A DNA stretch of 60,633 bases from Pirellulales bacterium. GTDB lineage: Bacteria; Planctomycetota; Planctomycetia; Pirellulales; JADZDJ01. Position 1 is the first letter of the stretch. The number at the start of each line of letters is the position of its first letter. The stretch spans positions 1-60,633 of the forward strand of contig DASRSD010000043.1 of assembly GCA_035656635.1 (NCBI GenBank). The letters run 5' to 3'. Shown here one piece after another: positions 59,667 to 60,633 of this stretch. The translations under genes were made by a program, and so were the position numbers. The notes beneath the pieces are model-generated. The model did no database searches. It saw nothing but the letters and a program-made list of their open reading frames with translations, and was not told where the DNA came from.

Positions 59667-60633
59667 TTAAGCCATTGCAGTTAAGTGTGTGTCATCCAAG
59701 CCTGACAAATGGCCGTGGGCGTACAATTGGCCTGCGAGTTCGGCAATTGCCATCTGGGCGCGATCGAAATCAATCAACCGCAACGGACCAAGCTGTTCTA
59801 GATCTTGCGAAATCCATTCGGCTTCCTCGTACCGGAGTTTGTGCATGAGTGAATCGGCAATGTCCGCTGGTGCGCCGGCTACGGCTAAGATTACAGAACG
59901 GCGTTCGGCCGCTCTTAGTACTTTTTTGAAAGCTTCCATAGGAAAATCGCACACTTCGGCAAAACTAAACTGTCGTGCTGGAGACGAAGGTGGCGTCAGT
60001 TTGTGCGCTAAAGGACGATCGTGGGTCGCCAAATTGTTTAGGATTTGTCGGCGTGCGCTCCCTTGCGAGGCATTTAAAATTGCGGAAACAGCAGCCATGC
60101 CGGCCATACGCCGTCGAGTTGGCTGTCGACGTCTCACCCATGTCTCGACCGCCCGTTCGACATCAAGCAGCACATGCGGATCGGTTTCCTCCAAATCGAC
60201 CAGGCGGTGAATGACGTCGGTTTGTATGGTTGCCGGCAATCGCGCCAAAACATGGCCGGCGTGTTCGTGAGGCAAATGCGCCAGCACCAATGCGATAGCT
60301 TGCGGATGTTCCCGTTCCAACAAAGGAATCAACACGTCCGTATCGACATCTTGCAGAAAATCGAACGGCTGTTGGCGGGTGTGATGGGCTGTTAGGTCCG
60401 AGGTTGACTGCTGAGACAACAAAGACACGGCAGGATCAGCCGTCAGGTTCGCTTCTGGCAAGCATTCGTATCTTGATTGCGAAAATCGTTCAACCAACAG
60501 ATTGTCGGGGTCAGTCTCAAGTGCATTCTGCTGGGCAGACTTTGGTCCAAAGAGAAGGAATTCATCGATTACAGCCTGCTGTTCTCGTGAATCAAGTGCG
60601 TCCAGTCGCAGCAATTCGCCCCGGAGCGCAATT
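59667..60633 (-). CDS. fliG: Flagellar motor switch protein FliG, N-terminus cut by window edge
   Basis: Rotor protein that contacts the stator. The open frame continues to the right edge (IALRGELLRLDALDSREQQAVIDEFL), so only the first few residues are missing; a TTG at 60614 is not the true start. The middle domain has the EHPQ motif (LLEREHPQAIALVLAHLP) and LVDLEETDPHVLLDVERAVE. The C-terminal torque domain has FSFAEVCDFPMEAFKKVLRAAERRSVILAVAGAPADIADSLMHKL and LGPLRLIDFDRAQMAIAELAG. About 320 residues are visible, close to full length. Confidence 0.95.
   Translation of the reverse strand, partial: IALRGELLRLDALDSREQQAVIDEFLLFGPKSAQQNALETDPDNLLVERFSQSRYECLPEANLTADPAVSLLSQQSTSDLTAHHTRQQPFDFLQDVDTDVLIPLLEREHPQAIALVLAHLPHEHAGHVLARLPATIQTDVIHRLVDLEETDPHVLLDVERAVETWVRRRQPTRRRMAGMAAVSAILNASQGSARRQILNNLATHDRPLAHKLTPPSSPARQFSFAEVCDFPMEAFKKVLRAAERRSVILAVAGAPADIADSLMHKLRYEEAEWISQDLEQLGPLRLIDFDRAQMAIAELAGQLYAHGHLSGLDDTHLTAMA

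Overview
The window looks like chromosomal DNA of a planctomycete, most likely from the Pirellulales. This is an inference from protein families rather than a database match. The markers are a DUF1549/DUF1553 haem-motif protein paired with a Tat-exported DUF1501 protein, a BBP7-type outer-membrane barrel, a Cys-rich YTV-repeat protein, an FG-GAP protein with an LETRKLLS-type N-terminal export motif, PQQ-propeller and Ig-like secreted proteins, and many PIN-type toxin-antitoxin and small palindromic repeats. No rRNA, tRNA, CRISPR array or prophage was seen.

Layout. 1-5.3 kb (minus strand): polA, a membrane-anchored alpha/beta hydrolase and coaE (cut by the left edge). 5.5-9.4 kb: FG-GAP surface protein, a diadenylate cyclase with a pyruvate-kinase-C-like front end, and an SDR oxidoreductase. 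9.4-10.7 kb: a visibly AT-richer accessory islet with a small protein, a kinase-like protein starting head-to-head on the same CATG, and a broken DUF6717 gene. 10.7-12.1 kb: sulfurtransferase-SufE pair. 12.4-16.6 kb: DUF1549/1553 and DUF1501 pair. 16.7-37.2 kb: a mosaic of housekeeping genes (NAD(P)HX epimerase, guaB, cyclophilin, pilT, clpX, eda) mixed with secreted planctomycete proteins and two toxin-antitoxin pairs. 37.2-45.8 kb: a Zn-ribbon protein, a gap with an orphan minus-strand terminator, a second hydrolase, a TlpA-like protein, an IS4 remnant, holA, BBP7 and the YTV protein. 45.8-60.6 kb: one long minus-strand flagellar operon in the order fliG(partial)-fliH-fliI-fliJ-motE-like-fliK-flgD-flgE-fliL-fliN-fliO-fliP-fliQ-fliR-flhB. 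It covers the switch/ATPase, hook and export-gate modules, with no fliM between fliL and fliN.

The most interesting pattern is that short GC-rich palindromic repeats, which also lie between genes, occur in frame inside essential genes: polA (a two-hairpin element), the NAD(P)HX epimerase, holA, probably an aminotransferase and perhaps guaB. Each seems to sit in a surface loop between conserved motifs and adds roughly 12-40 residues without breaking the catalytic signatures. This resembles Rickettsia palindromic elements, but the repeat families are different. Other points of interest are an orphan terminator that may end an unannotated RNA, a 57-codon IS4 transposase tail with an ideal ribosome binding site between near-perfect inverted repeats, and a hook protein enlarged by fibronectin-like modules.
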